Source of the DNA: Nocardioides sp.
GTDB lineage: Bacteria; Actinomycetota; Actinomycetes; Propionibacteriales; Nocardioidaceae
Length of the DNA stretch: 23,857 nt
Direction: 5' to 3'
NCBI GenBank assembly: GCA_030145945.1
Contig: JASLDK010000318.1
Coordinates: 1-23,857, forward strand
Within the stretch, counting starts at the first letter, position 1. Every line of letters begins with the position of its first letter. The notes under the pieces were generated by a model. It saw only the letters and a list, made by a program, of their open reading frames with translations. It ran no database searches and was not told the DNA's origin. A program made the position numbers and the translations under genes. Of the stretch, positions 6,543-13,436 are shown one piece after another.

Positions 6543-8030
6543 ATGGCGGCAGGCGACACCCAGCCAGAGACCACCGATCGCGTCATCGTTCCCCGTTCCG
6601 ACCGGCACCAGGTGGTCGTGATCGGTTCCGGCTTCGGCGGCCTCTTCGGGACGAAGGCACTGAACCGGGCCGACGTCGACGTGACCATGATCGCGAAGAC
6701 GACGCACCACCTGTTCCAGCCCCTGCTCTACCAAGTCGCGACCGGCATCCTCTCCGAGGGCGAGATCGCGCCTCCCACCCGCGAGGTCCTCGCCACCCAG
6801 AAGAACGCCCAGGTCCTGCTCGGCGAGGTCACCGACATCGACCTCGAGAACCGCCAGGTCACCTCCCACGTCCTCGGACGTGAGCTCGTCACGCCCTACG
6901 ACTCCCTCATCGTCGCCGCGGGCGCAGGCCAGTCCTACTTCGGCAACGACCACTTCGCCGAGTTCGCTCCCGGCATGAAGAGCATCGACGATGCCCTCGA
7001 GCTGCGCGGCCGGATCTTCGGCGCCTTCGAGATGGCTGAGCTCGGAGCCTCCCGGGGCGAGAACGTCGACCACCTGCTGACCTTCGTGGTCGTCGGCGCC
7101 GGTCCGACCGGGGTGGAGATGGCCGGCCAGATCGCTGAGCTGGCCCACCGCACGCTGACCCGTGACTTCCGGGCGATCTCGACCCGCCACGCTCGCGTCG
7201 TCCTCGTCGACGCCGCCCCGCAGGTGCTGCCGCCGTTCGGCGCGAAGCTCGGCAAGTGGACGCAGGAGGAGCAAAGGATTCTCGGCGTCGAGGTCATGCT
7301 CGGTGCGCTCGTCTCGCACGTCGACGAGCGCGGTCTCGTCGTGAAGTACAAGGACGGCACGGAGGAGCGCATCGACGCCGTCGCCAAGGTGTGGGCGGCC
7401 GGTGTCCAGGCCAACCCGCTCGGCAAGCAGCTGTCCGCGCAGACCGGTGCGCCGCTCGACCGGGCCGGCCGGATCTCCGTCAACCCCGACCTCACCCTCC
7501 CGGGCTATCCCGAGGTGTTCGTGGTCGGCGACATGATCTCGCTCGACAACCTCCCGGGTGTCGCCCAGGTCGCCATCCAGGGCGCGAAGTACGCCGCCAA
7601 GGAGATCGACGGGCGGATGAAGGGCAAGCCGGCCCAGCCGCCGTTCAAGTACTTCGACAAGGGCTCGATGGCCATCATCAGCCGCTTCCGCGCGGTCGCG
7701 ATGGTCGGCAAGCTCCGCCTCACCGGCGTGATCGCCTGGCTGATGTGGCTGGTCGTCCACCTCTTCTACATCACCGGCTTCAAGAACCGCGTCACCGCGG
7801 TCATGCACTGGTTCGTCTCCTTCATCGGCAAGGGTCGCTCCGAGCGCACCTCGACCGAGCAGCAGATCTTCGCCCGGGTCGCGCTCCAACGTCTGGCCCG
7901 TGGCGCGACCGACCTGGTCTCCGAGCCGGGCGAGCACGACGAGGCCCAGCGCCGCGCCGAGCTCGAGGCGCAGGCCGCCGAGGAGGCCCGTCTGTCGGAC
8001 GAGAACAAGCGCGGCGTGAAGGTCGGCTGA
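6543..8030 (+). CDS. ndh: Type II NADH dehydrogenase (NAD(P)/FAD-dependent oxidoreductase)
   Basis: NDH-2 oxidises NADH and reduces menaquinone at the inner face of the membrane without pumping protons. The 495-residue protein has the FAD-binding VVVIGSGFGGLFG (glycines at 28-33), the NADH-binding VVVGAGPTGVEMAG (about 182-195), and the FAD-contacting V-F-V-V-G-D-M at about 323-329. A hydrophobic C-terminal stretch (LMWLVVHLFYITGF, about 400-413) is expected to anchor it in the membrane. ATG 6543 is chosen over an upstream in-frame start because AGGAGG at 6532-6537 is spaced correctly. The gene diverges from the HATPase gene and ends 3 bases before the convergent thioesterase gene. Confidence 0.92.
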   Translation: MAAGDTQPETTDRVIVPRSDRHQVVVIGSGFGGLFGTKALNRADVDVTMIAKTTHHLFQPLLYQVATGILSEGEIAPPTREVLATQKNAQVLLGEVTDIDLENRQVTSHVLGRELVTPYDSLIVAAGAGQSYFGNDHFAEFAPGMKSIDDALELRGRIFGAFEMAELGASRGENVDHLLTFVVVGAGPTGVEMAGQIAELAHRTLTRDFRAISTRHARVVLVDAAPQVLPPFGAKLGKWTQEEQRILGVEVMLGALVSHVDERGLVVKYKDGTEERIDAVAKVWAAGVQANPLGKQLSAQTGAPLDRAGRISVNPDLTLPGYPEVFVVGDMISLDNLPGVAQVAIQGAKYAAKEIDGRMKGKPAQPPFKYFDKGSMAIISRFRAVAMVGKLRLTGVIAWLMWLVVHLFYITGFKNRVTAVMHWFVSFIGKGRSERTSTEQQIFARVALQRLARGATDLVSEPGEHDEAQRRAELEAQAAEEARLSDENKRGVKVG

Positions 8031-8033
8031 GCT

Positions 8034-8681
8034 TCAGCCTTCCTCGGTCATCTGCTCGCGGATGTGGCGGGGCAGGATGAACACGCCCTCGGCCTCGGCC
8101 GTGATGCCGTGAGGACCGATCATCTGCGCCTTGGCCCAGGTCTTGACGCCGTCCTCGCGGTCGATCCACGCCTCGGCGCGCAGGTCGCCGAGCGGGGTGC
8201 CCTGGCGGTAGACGATCGTCAGGGTGCCGGTCATGCCGGGGCGTCCGGCAGCGCCGACCGAGTGGCCGAGGATCTGGTCGAGGATCAGGGAAACCACGCC
8301 GCCGTGGACCAGGCCGGGTGGACCTTCGTACGCCGGTCCGCAGTGGAACGCGGTCTCGGCCCGGCCTGAGGCGTCGCTCACCACCTGGAGTGGGGGAGCG
8401 ATGGGGTTGCGCAGGCCGATCACCGGGTTGCCCCACGGCCGGCGGCGACCGCCGGTGAGGTGCTCCAGGCCGAGGGTCTGCGTGCGGCGTACCTTGCGCA
8501 GACGGGCGACCGCGGCCTCGACGTCGGTCTGGGCGGCGCGGACCTCGTCGTCGTCCACGTCGGACATCACGCACAGGTCCACCAGCTCGCGGGTGGCGGC
8601 GGCGAGTCCGCCCCAGACGGCCGCCTGCGCGGTGACCTCCGCCTCCGCTGTGTCGTCGGTGTCGGGGAGGTGCCAGTTCAT
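8034..8681 (-). CDS. PaaI-family (hotdog-fold) acyl-CoA thioesterase
   Basis: The 215-residue soluble protein has a hotdog thioesterase domain in its second half. GPPGLVHGGVVSLILDQILG holds the HGG motif and the acidic residue of the catalytic helix, followed by the strands GTLTIVYRQGTPLG. The N-terminal ~85 residues are acidic and helical and are not part of the core fold. Members release CoA from acyl-CoA thioesters; the substrate is unknown. ATG 8681 has no Shine-Dalgarno sequence but lies 6 bases after TACGAT (8688-8693), so the mRNA is probably leaderless. A KstR-like palindrome at 8702-8719 overlaps the expected -35 position, which suggests control by a steroid- or fatty-acid-related TetR repressor. 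Confidence 0.85.
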   Translation of the reverse strand: MNWHLPDTDDTAEAEVTAQAAVWGGLAAATRELVDLCVMSDVDDDEVRAAQTDVEAAVARLRKVRRTQTLGLEHLTGGRRRPWGNPVIGLRNPIAPPLQVVSDASGRAETAFHCGPAYEGPPGLVHGGVVSLILDQILGHSVGAAGRPGMTGTLTIVYRQGTPLGDLRAEAWIDREDGVKTWAKAQMIGPHGITAEAEGVFILPRHIREQMTEEG

Positions 8682-8701
8682 CGCCCCATCGTAGGCGAAG
8701 A

Positions 8702-8719
8702 ACTAGAACACGTTCTCGT
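8702..8719. promoter_or_regulatory. KstR-like operator between thioesterase and acetyltransferase genes
   Basis: The sequence ACTAGAACACGTTCTCGT is an inverted repeat of 8-base arms around AC with one mismatch. It fits 13 of the 14 symmetry positions of the KstR pattern TnnAACnnGTTnnA, with C for the last A. KstR is the TetR-family repressor of cholesterol catabolism in actinomycetes. The site covers the -35 region of the leaderless thioesterase promoter and is 12 bases before the -35 of the divergent GNAT gene. Confidence 0.55.
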
Positions 8720-8731
8720 TGCCGAATTCGA

Positions 8732-8762
8732 TTGACCCGAGTTGGGGTCGGAGTGGTCGGAT
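8732..8762 (+). promoter_or_regulatory. Probable promoter of the GNAT gene
   Basis: TTGACC (8732-8737) and TCGGAT (8757-8762) are 19 bases apart. The ATG at 8769 is 6 bases after the -10 element, which points to a leaderless transcript. Confidence 0.45.
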
Positions 8763-8768
8763 GGAGCC

Positions 8769-9302
8769 ATGACCGCTCTCGTGCTGCCCGATGTCGCCCG
8801 CTGGAAGTCCTGGGTCGCGATGGTCGAGGACTTCGGCGGCCCCGACGAGATGCACGGCTCCGGCCACTGGTTCCTCGACGGCGATCCGGTCGCCACGCCG
8901 GAGGGGTGCGCCGACTTCGTCGCGATGAACGAGCGGACCGCCCCCGGGTCGGCGGACGGCGCCAAGGTGCCGTCGACGTACTTCTGGATCGCCGCAGGCG
9001 ACGGGGCCACCGACGACGACCTCGTCGGCTTCCTCAACCTGCGCCACGAACTCAACGACTTCCTGCTGGAGGAGGGCGGCCACATCGGCTACTCCGTGCG
9101 ACCGGCGGCTCGTCGTCGCGGCCATGCGACCCGAGCTCTTGCCCTCTCGCTCACCACCGCCCACGACCTCGGGATCGTGCAGGCGCTGGTCACCTGCGAC
9201 ACCGACAACGACCCCTCGCGACGCACCATCGAGGCGTGCGGGGGTGTGCTCGAGGACGAGCGGAAGGGCAAGCTGCGGTTCTGGGTGCCCACCGGGCAGT
9301 GA
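8769..9302 (+). CDS. GNAT-family N-acetyltransferase
   Basis: GNAT enzymes move an acetyl group from acetyl-CoA to an amine. The 177-residue protein shows the acetyl-CoA pyrophosphate loop in GYSVRPAARRRGHATRALAL (R-R-x-G-H-A pattern, about residues 109-128), preceded by the strand VGFLNLRHELNDFLLEEGGHI and followed by ALVTCDTDNDPSRRTIEACG, a typical GNAT helix-turn region. ATG 8769 is preferred to in-frame TTG 8742 because it sits at the predicted transcription start. The substrate is unknown. The gene ends 3 bases before the convergent PH-like membrane protein gene. Confidence 0.85.
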   Translation: MTALVLPDVARWKSWVAMVEDFGGPDEMHGSGHWFLDGDPVATPEGCADFVAMNERTAPGSADGAKVPSTYFWIAAGDGATDDDLVGFLNLRHELNDFLLEEGGHIGYSVRPAARRRGHATRALALSLTTAHDLGIVQALVTCDTDNDPSRRTIEACGGVLEDERKGKLRFWVPTGQ

Positions 9303-9305
9303 GTC

Positions 9306-10325
9306 TCAGACCTCGGCAGGCGTGGCCTCGGGCCGCAGCCCCGGCCGCAGGCGGTAGAGCACGGTCGTGAACCAGTGCGGGTCGACCATCGACCGGGTGA
9401 TCACCACGAGCGGCAGGCCCTCGCGCTCGATCAGCACCGTCCAGCGCCGGTCACTCGGCTCGCCGATGATCGCGATCGGCGTGTAGGCGCTCGACAGGTC
9501 CACGATCTCGAGCTGCCCGTGCCGCTTGATCAGCAGCTGTCCGCGCTTGATGGCGAGCTCGGTCGTCGTGACGCTCGCCCGCACCGCCCAGACCACGAGC
9601 AGCAGGAAACCCAGGCCGCCGGCAGCGGCGAGGGTGGTCGGATTCGGATCCTTGGTGGCGGAGTACGCCGCGAAACCGGTGCCGACCAGCACGATCAGCA
9701 GCAACCACGACAGCGTGCGTCGGATGCCGCTCTTGACGGGGAACTGCGCATCCGTGCTGGCGTTGAGGACGGTCAGGTTGTCCTCGGGCTCGGTCCACCG
9801 GCCGTGCTTGACCTGCGGCGCGGCGTGGACGCGCGGCACAGGAGCGGGGCGGACCGGATCGCGCGGAGCAGTGGGGAGCGGTACGACGACAGCCGACTCC
9901 GGCTGGACGGTGACCGGTTTGACCGGCGCAGAGCGGGCTTTGTCCGGTCGGGCCGTCTCCGGCCGGGTCTTCGGCATGTCCGCGCGCAGGGCATCGACGA
10001 CGGACCGGCCGAGGTTGGTGCTGTCGAGACCCTCGGCACGGGCGATCCGCGACGGCGGCTCGGGCGGCGCGTCGACGCCGAGGGCGGCCAGCACCGAGCG
10101 TCCGGCGGTCGTGCTGTCGGCGCGGTCGCCGGAGGTCCGATCCTGCAGGGAGCCCTTCGGGCCATCGCTCGGGACAGTTGCGGCCTCTGCCTTCGGGGAC
10201 GACGAGATCGCGAGTCCCCCGCGCGGCGCACCGACGACGCGGGCGTCCTTCGCGTAGGTGGATCGCTTGTCCAGCCAGGCACGGATGGATTCCGTGTCCG
10301 GTCCGAACTCGTCATTGCTCCCCAT
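9306..10325 (-). CDS. Unknown membrane protein with disordered N-terminus, two TM helices and a C-terminal PH-like domain
   Basis: The protein has 339 residues. About 190 low-complexity, Pro/Arg/Asp-rich residues come first, then TM helices at about 204-222 and 231-249, then a cytoplasmic domain of about 80 residues (253-330) with the strand pattern of bacterial PH-like domains. The N-terminal region contains a duplicated motif: DSTTAGRSVLAALGVDAP (70-87) and DSTNLGRSVVDALRADMP (101-118). The C-terminus (W-T-V-L-I-E-R-E-G-L-P, S-M-V-D near 312-315, L-R-P-G-L) resembles the protein at 23411-23857. ATG 10325 has GGAAGGA seven bases upstream. It diverges from zur. I do not recognise a function. 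Confidence 0.65.
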   Translation of the reverse strand: MGSNDEFGPDTESIRAWLDKRSTYAKDARVVGAPRGGLAISSSPKAEAATVPSDGPKGSLQDRTSGDRADSTTAGRSVLAALGVDAPPEPPSRIARAEGLDSTNLGRSVVDALRADMPKTRPETARPDKARSAPVKPVTVQPESAVVVPLPTAPRDPVRPAPVPRVHAAPQVKHGRWTEPEDNLTVLNASTDAQFPVKSGIRRTLSWLLLIVLVGTGFAAYSATKDPNPTTLAAAGGLGFLLLVVWAVRASVTTTELAIKRGQLLIKRHGQLEIVDLSSAYTPIAIIGEPSDRRWTVLIEREGLPLVVITRSMVDPHWFTTVLYRLRPGLRPEATPAEV

Positions 10326-10412
10326 GAGCGAGTCCTTCCTGTTCCCTCTCCCGGCTTCAGGTTACTCGCGCATCGCAGGTCCGCGGTTCGGTTGGACGGT
10401 CCCGATTGCATG

Positions 10413-10430
10413 GTCCGATCGGACTAGGTT
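10413..10430 (+). promoter_or_regulatory. Palindrome and -10 element upstream of zur
   Basis: GTCCGATCGGAC (10413-10424) is a perfect 12-base palindrome that directly abuts TAGGTT (10425-10430), a TAnnnT -10 box. It occupies the spacer region where a repressor would block RNA polymerase. It does not look like the known AT-rich Zur box, so the binding protein, if any, is unknown. Confidence 0.4.
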
Positions 10431-10435
10431 GGACA

Positions 10436-10477
10436 ATGGCGTCATGGTGGTTCCAACGAGACGAGGAGGAACGGTGA
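10436..10477 (+). CDS. Possible leaderless 13-codon leader ORF before zur
   Basis: ATG 10436 lies 5 bases after the -10 box TAGGTT, where transcription should begin. It opens a short frame, MASWWFQRDEEER, that ends with TGA at 10475-10477. This stop overlaps the zur GTG start as GTGA, and the zur ribosome-binding site AGGAGG lies inside the short frame. This arrangement would couple zur translation to the leader. Chance cannot be excluded for so short a frame. Confidence 0.3.
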   Translation: MASWWFQRDEEER

Positions 10478-10887
10478 CCGACACCGACGCGCGCCCCACC
10501 GCGCTCCGGCCGACCCGGCAGCGTCGTGCGATCACCGATGCCCTCGCGCTCGCCACGGACTTCCAGAGCGCGCAGGAGATCCACGACAGCATCCGGCAGG
10601 TCGGCGACAAGGTCGGCCTGGCCACGGTCTATCGCGCGCTGCAGGCGATGGCGGAGGCAGGTGAGGTCGACGTACGCCACAACCCGGCGGGGGAGGCGAC
10701 CTATCGCCGGTGCAGTGACGAGCACCATCACCACCTGGTCTGCCGCTCCTGTGGCCGCACGGTCGAGATCACCGGGTCCGCCGTCGAGAAGTGGGCGCAC
10801 GCCATCGCCGATGAGCACGGCTTCACCGAGGTCAGTCACATGGTCGAACTGGTCGGGTTGTGCGCGGAGTGCTCGCAGCGGCGCTAG
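10474..10887 (+). CDS. zur: Zinc uptake regulator Zur (Fur family, FurB type)
   Basis: Zur is a dimeric repressor that binds operators of zinc-uptake genes when loaded with zinc. The 137-residue protein has the N-terminal winged helix (RPTRQRRAITDAL, SAQEIHDSI, and recognition helix GLATVYRALQAMAEAGEV at 48-65). Next come the metal-binding residues C80, the His cluster 84-87 and C90-x2-C93, with C130-x2-C133 completing the structural zinc site. The HHHHLVCRSCG and EKWAHAIADEHGF segments resemble mycobacterial FurB and Streptomyces Zur more than iron or peroxide sensors. GTG 10474 is chosen because AGGAGG ends 4 bases before it; ATG 10444, in the same frame, would be a 10-residue longer alternative. 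No zinc transporter is adjacent. Confidence 0.85.
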   Translation: MTDTDARPTALRPTRQRRAITDALALATDFQSAQEIHDSIRQVGDKVGLATVYRALQAMAEAGEVDVRHNPAGEATYRRCSDEHHHHLVCRSCGRTVEITGSAVEKWAHAIADEHGFTEVSHMVELVGLCAECSQRR

Positions 10888-10911
10888 CCACCTCGAGGGC
10901 GGCGATCTGGG

Positions 10912-10984
10912 TAGGCCGTGTCGGGCTCGAACCGACGACCAATGGATTAAAAGTCCAGCGCTCTACCAACTGAGCTAACGGCCC
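10912..10984 (-). tRNA. tRNA-Lys (anticodon TTT)
   Basis: This is a 73-base minus-strand cloverleaf. The acceptor is GGGCCGT with ACGGCCT (G1:U72) and discriminator A. The D-arm is AGCTCAGTTGGTAGAGC, the loop CTTTTAA gives anticodon TTT, and the T-arm is GTCGGTTCGAGCCCGAC. No exact CCA follows. A TAGGCT box (10991-10996 on the minus strand) is only 6 bases before the mature 5' end, so transcription may begin at or very near G1. The 3' end lies 24 bases from the convergent zur stop. Confidence 0.95.
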
Positions 10985-11146
10985 ACGCGCAGCCTACCGA
11001 GGCCGGCAGCGACGTCGTACGTCGGCCGGGCCATGCCGTGCCCGTCGCCGGGACCGGATTTTTCCTGATTCTCAGGGTTTGCCGACTCGAACAGGGGGAA
11101 GATGGTTTCGGATGACCGTGATGGGCTCGGCTCGAGGGAGGGGACG

Positions 11147-11293
11147 ATGACCGATCAGTTCGATGTGACCCTCGAGGACGGCGACCTCATGGTCGAGGTC
11201 GAGTTGACGACCAACCTGATCATCGCTGCCACCGCCTCCGACGAGCGTCTCTCGCAGGACGAGATCGACCGCATCCTCGGCGTCGCACCCTGA
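11147..11293 (+). CDS. Small acidic protein of unknown function (48 aa)
   Basis: ATG 11147 has the strong purine stretch AGGGAGGGG 3 bases upstream (11135-11143) and is preferred over ATG 11102, which has none. The 48 residues are acidic: a strand-rich first half (FDVTLEDGDLMVEVELTT) and a second half ending LSQDEIDRILGV, which could be a short amphipathic helix. That end resembles the L-S-Q-D-E-I-D motif of flagellar FliM, but no flagellar gene is nearby and I treat this as coincidence. It lies between tRNA-Lys and a convergent gene and is probably transcribed alone. Function not recognised. Confidence 0.6.
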   Translation: MTDQFDVTLEDGDLMVEVELTTNLIIAATASDERLSQDEIDRILGVAP

Positions 11294-11316
11294 TCGACCG
11301 GTGAGCGGCGGCGCGG

Positions 11317-12366
11317 TCAGCAGGTCGCGAACAGCAGCGGCCCGTCGCTGAGGTCGGAGAGCACGAAGGCCCCGTCGACCGGCTGCAACGCCATGGTGAG
11401 CACCCGGTCCTTGGCGACGACCTTCCCGAGCCTGAAGCGGTCGGGGAACGTGCCGCCCTGGCCCGGCGCCGGCCCGGCGGCCAGTTGTGACCGGCTGTCG
11501 GCGTCGGCGCGGGCCTGGTCGGCGGACTCGAAGGCCATCGCCACGCGGACGCCGCCGCCCGGCTCGGCCGCGATCGCGAACCCGGTCATCGGGTGGACGC
11601 CGCCGGCCTGCTGGACGAGCTCTCCGGCGCGGGTCCGGTCGGCGCTGTCGGCATCGGTCATCGCGAGCGCGGAACAGACCTGGTCGCCGGTGAGGACCGA
11701 GGCGCTGAGCGGCGATCCGACCGCGGCCGCCACCTGGCTCACGCCGTCCCCCTTGCCGCCCCGGGCCAGTCCCGCCCGGCGGCCCAGGAAGCCCGGGTCG
11801 TCGCTGCCCACCACGACGCCGCTGTCCTCGTCGATCGCCAGCGCGGCCAACTCCGGGGTGACCGGGTTCGACAGGCCCTCGAGGAGGTCGACGCCACCGC
11901 GCCACACCCCGTCCGGTTTCGCGGGCTCGTCGAAGCCGATGGTCCGCAAGCGGTCGCGCAGTGCCGCGACGTCGTACCCCTTCGGCAGGCCCATGAACAC
12001 CAGGGCGCCGTCGGAGCCCTGCGTGAACAGCTCCCAGTCGATCGTCGCGGGGGAGAGACCGAAGTCGTCCTGCAGTGCGATCGCCGAGCCCTCCAGTGCA
12101 GTGGTGGAGGACAGATCGTGGTCGAAGGCCTTGGCGAGGAAGTCCTCGACGTCCTGGCCGCTGGAGGTGGCGTCGAGGTCGGCACCCAGCTCCTTGCGTA
12201 CGCCGGCCCAGTCGGTCCAGCTGAACCGTGCGGTTGTCTTCGGCGCGAGCTCCAGGGCGGAGTCCAGGCGAGACGACGCGGCGGAGTGCAGTCGCCAGAA
12301 CGCCACAGTGCCGCCTGCTACGACGAGGACGCTCACCAGCAGGACGATCATCCAACGGCGCTTCAC
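11317..12366 (-). CDS. Membrane-anchored extracytoplasmic protein of unknown function
   Basis: The 349-residue protein starts MKRRWM followed by a hydrophobic helix (about 6-23), a signal anchor with positive residues inside. There is no lipobox. The rest is soluble and should lie outside the membrane. It has two similar-sized halves, Ser/Asp/Gly-rich, with one cysteine near the middle (G-D-Q-V-C-S-A-L) and one as the last residue, which could form a disulfide. ATG 12366 diverges from mutT1 with 47 bases between the starts. No known domain is recognised. It may be an actinobacterial envelope protein, but that is inference. Confidence 0.6.
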   Translation of the reverse strand: MKRRWMIVLLVSVLVVAGGTVAFWRLHSAASSRLDSALELAPKTTARFSWTDWAGVRKELGADLDATSSGQDVEDFLAKAFDHDLSSTTALEGSAIALQDDFGLSPATIDWELFTQGSDGALVFMGLPKGYDVAALRDRLRTIGFDEPAKPDGVWRGGVDLLEGLSNPVTPELAALAIDEDSGVVVGSDDPGFLGRRAGLARGGKGDGVSQVAAAVGSPLSASVLTGDQVCSALAMTDADSADRTRAGELVQQAGGVHPMTGFAIAAEPGGGVRVAMAFESADQARADADSRSQLAAGPAPGQGGTFPDRFRLGKVVAKDRVLTMALQPVDGAFVLSDLSDGPLLFATC

Positions 12367-12402
12367 GCCGCCACCCTATGAGGGCAGACCTCGATCCCTG
12401 CA

Positions 12403-12408
12403 TACTGT
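12403..12408 (+). promoter_or_regulatory. -10 element for leaderless mutT1 transcript
   Basis: TACTGT fits TAnnnT, and the GTG start at 12414 is 5 bases after it. No good -35 hexamer is visible. Confidence 0.45.
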
Positions 12409-12413
12409 GGCCC

Positions 12414-13307
12414 GTGCCCGACATCCTCGCTGCCGGCGTGGTCGTGTTCCGTCCCGGACGACAGGTGCTGCTCGTGCACCGTCCGAAGTACGACGACTGG
12501 TCGTTCCCGAAGGGCAAGCTGGACCGTGGTGAGCACCCGACGGCGGCCGCGGTGCGGGAGGTGGCCGAGGAGACCGGCGTCCATGTGCGCCTCGGGCCCC
12601 CGCTGCCGTCCCAGCGCTATCCCGTCGCCCGGCGGATGAAGACGGTCTTCTACTGGGCCGGCCGGGTGGTGGGGGACGACGACGTGTCGGCGTACCGGCC
12701 CAACGACGAGATCGACGAGGTCGCCTGGGTGCCGGTCGACGAGGCGCCCGCGCGGCTCAGCTACGACTACGACCGCGAGACGCTCGCCGCAGCGCTGAAG
12801 GTGCGCCGCAGGACCCATGCCGTGATCCTGCTGCGTCATGCCCGGGCGCGTTCGCGCAACGCATGGCGTGGTCCGGACGCCGGACGCACGCTGTTGAAGG
12901 TCGGGGAGGCCGGGGCGGACCGGCTGGTGTCTCTGCTCGCCGCCTACGACGTGACCCGGATCGTCACCTCGACCAGCACCCGCTGTGTGCAGACCGTCCA
13001 GCCGTACGCCGAGACGGCGGACCTGCCGCTCGACCTGCGTCCGCGCCTGAGCGAGGAGAACGCCACCGCGCGGGCGGTCGAGAAGGTCGTGGCGGACCTG
13101 TTCGAGGTGGAGCAGGGAGCGGTGCTGTGCACGCACCGCCCGGTCCTGCCGCTGGCTCAGGATGCCGCCGGGATCGACCTGCCGACCGATGCCGCGCTGG
13201 CGCCCGCGGAGGCGTTGGTGCTGCACGTGCGCAAGGGCAAGGTGGTCGCCGTGGAGCGTCACCAGGCGGGGAGCAGTGACCCGGCCCACGTCCGGGCGCC
13301 ATCCTGA
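12414..13307 (+). CDS. mutT1: MutT1-like Nudix hydrolase fused to a histidine phosphatase
   Basis: The 297-residue two-domain protein matches the actinobacterial MutT1 layout. The Nudix domain (1-125) has a complete box at 34-56, GKLDRGE...REVAEETGV, which would bind Mg and hydrolyse 8-oxo-(d)GTP or diadenosine polyphosphates. The histidine-phosphatase domain (135-297) has the LLRHARARS catalytic motif (His142), an S-T-S-T-R-C-V-Q-T segment and a T-H-R-P-V-L-P segment with the second His. Together they can take 8-oxo-GTP to the monophosphate and so keep oxidised nucleotides out of DNA and RNA. GTG 12414 is chosen over ATG 12378 because it is at the predicted start of a leaderless transcript. 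In mycobacteria mutT1 is next to ppk; here they are about 7 kb apart with pst genes between. Confidence 0.88.
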   Translation: MPDILAAGVVVFRPGRQVLLVHRPKYDDWSFPKGKLDRGEHPTAAAVREVAEETGVHVRLGPPLPSQRYPVARRMKTVFYWAGRVVGDDDVSAYRPNDEIDEVAWVPVDEAPARLSYDYDRETLAAALKVRRRTHAVILLRHARARSRNAWRGPDAGRTLLKVGEAGADRLVSLLAAYDVTRIVTSTSTRCVQTVQPYAETADLPLDLRPRLSEENATARAVEKVVADLFEVEQGAVLCTHRPVLPLAQDAAGIDLPTDAALAPAEALVLHVRKGKVVAVERHQAGSSDPAHVRAPS

Positions 13308-13315
13308 CTGCCGCT

Positions 13316-13337
13316 GTTCACCTCTGGTTCAGTTCGG
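13316..13337 (+). promoter_or_regulatory. PHO-box-like direct repeat before pstS
   Basis: Two adjacent 11-base units, GTTCACCTCTG and GTTCAGTTCGG, match the PhoP-binding pattern known from Streptomyces (11-base repeats beginning G-T-T-C-A). They lie about 100 bases before the pstS start. TAACTT at 13365-13370 is a possible -10 element. Confidence 0.7.
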
Positions 13338-13436
13338 CTGGGGAGGTGCGTTTCCGACGCTGCCTAACTTCCTGATTGTCCAAGCACGCAACGAGGGGCT
13401 GGAACCTGTGCCCCTCACCTCTGAGAGGCAAGTTCC

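Noticed and set aside
6441..7937. A 498-codon open frame opposite the NADH dehydrogenase gene
   Set aside because: It is composed of repeated Asp/Glu/Arg/Val patterns without a domain and is antisense to a certain gene.
10392..10434. Two TTGGAC hexamers before zur as -35 elements
   Set aside because: Neither has correct spacing to the TAGGTT -10 box: one is 27 bases away and the other overlaps it.
11064..11076. Inverted repeat CCTGA-TTC-TCAGG before the 48-residue gene
   Set aside because: Arms of only five bases are expected often by chance, and no promoter could be aligned with it.
11270..11290. FliM-like LSQDEIDRIL end of the small protein
   Set aside because: No flagellar gene or other FliM feature is present, and the protein is far too short.
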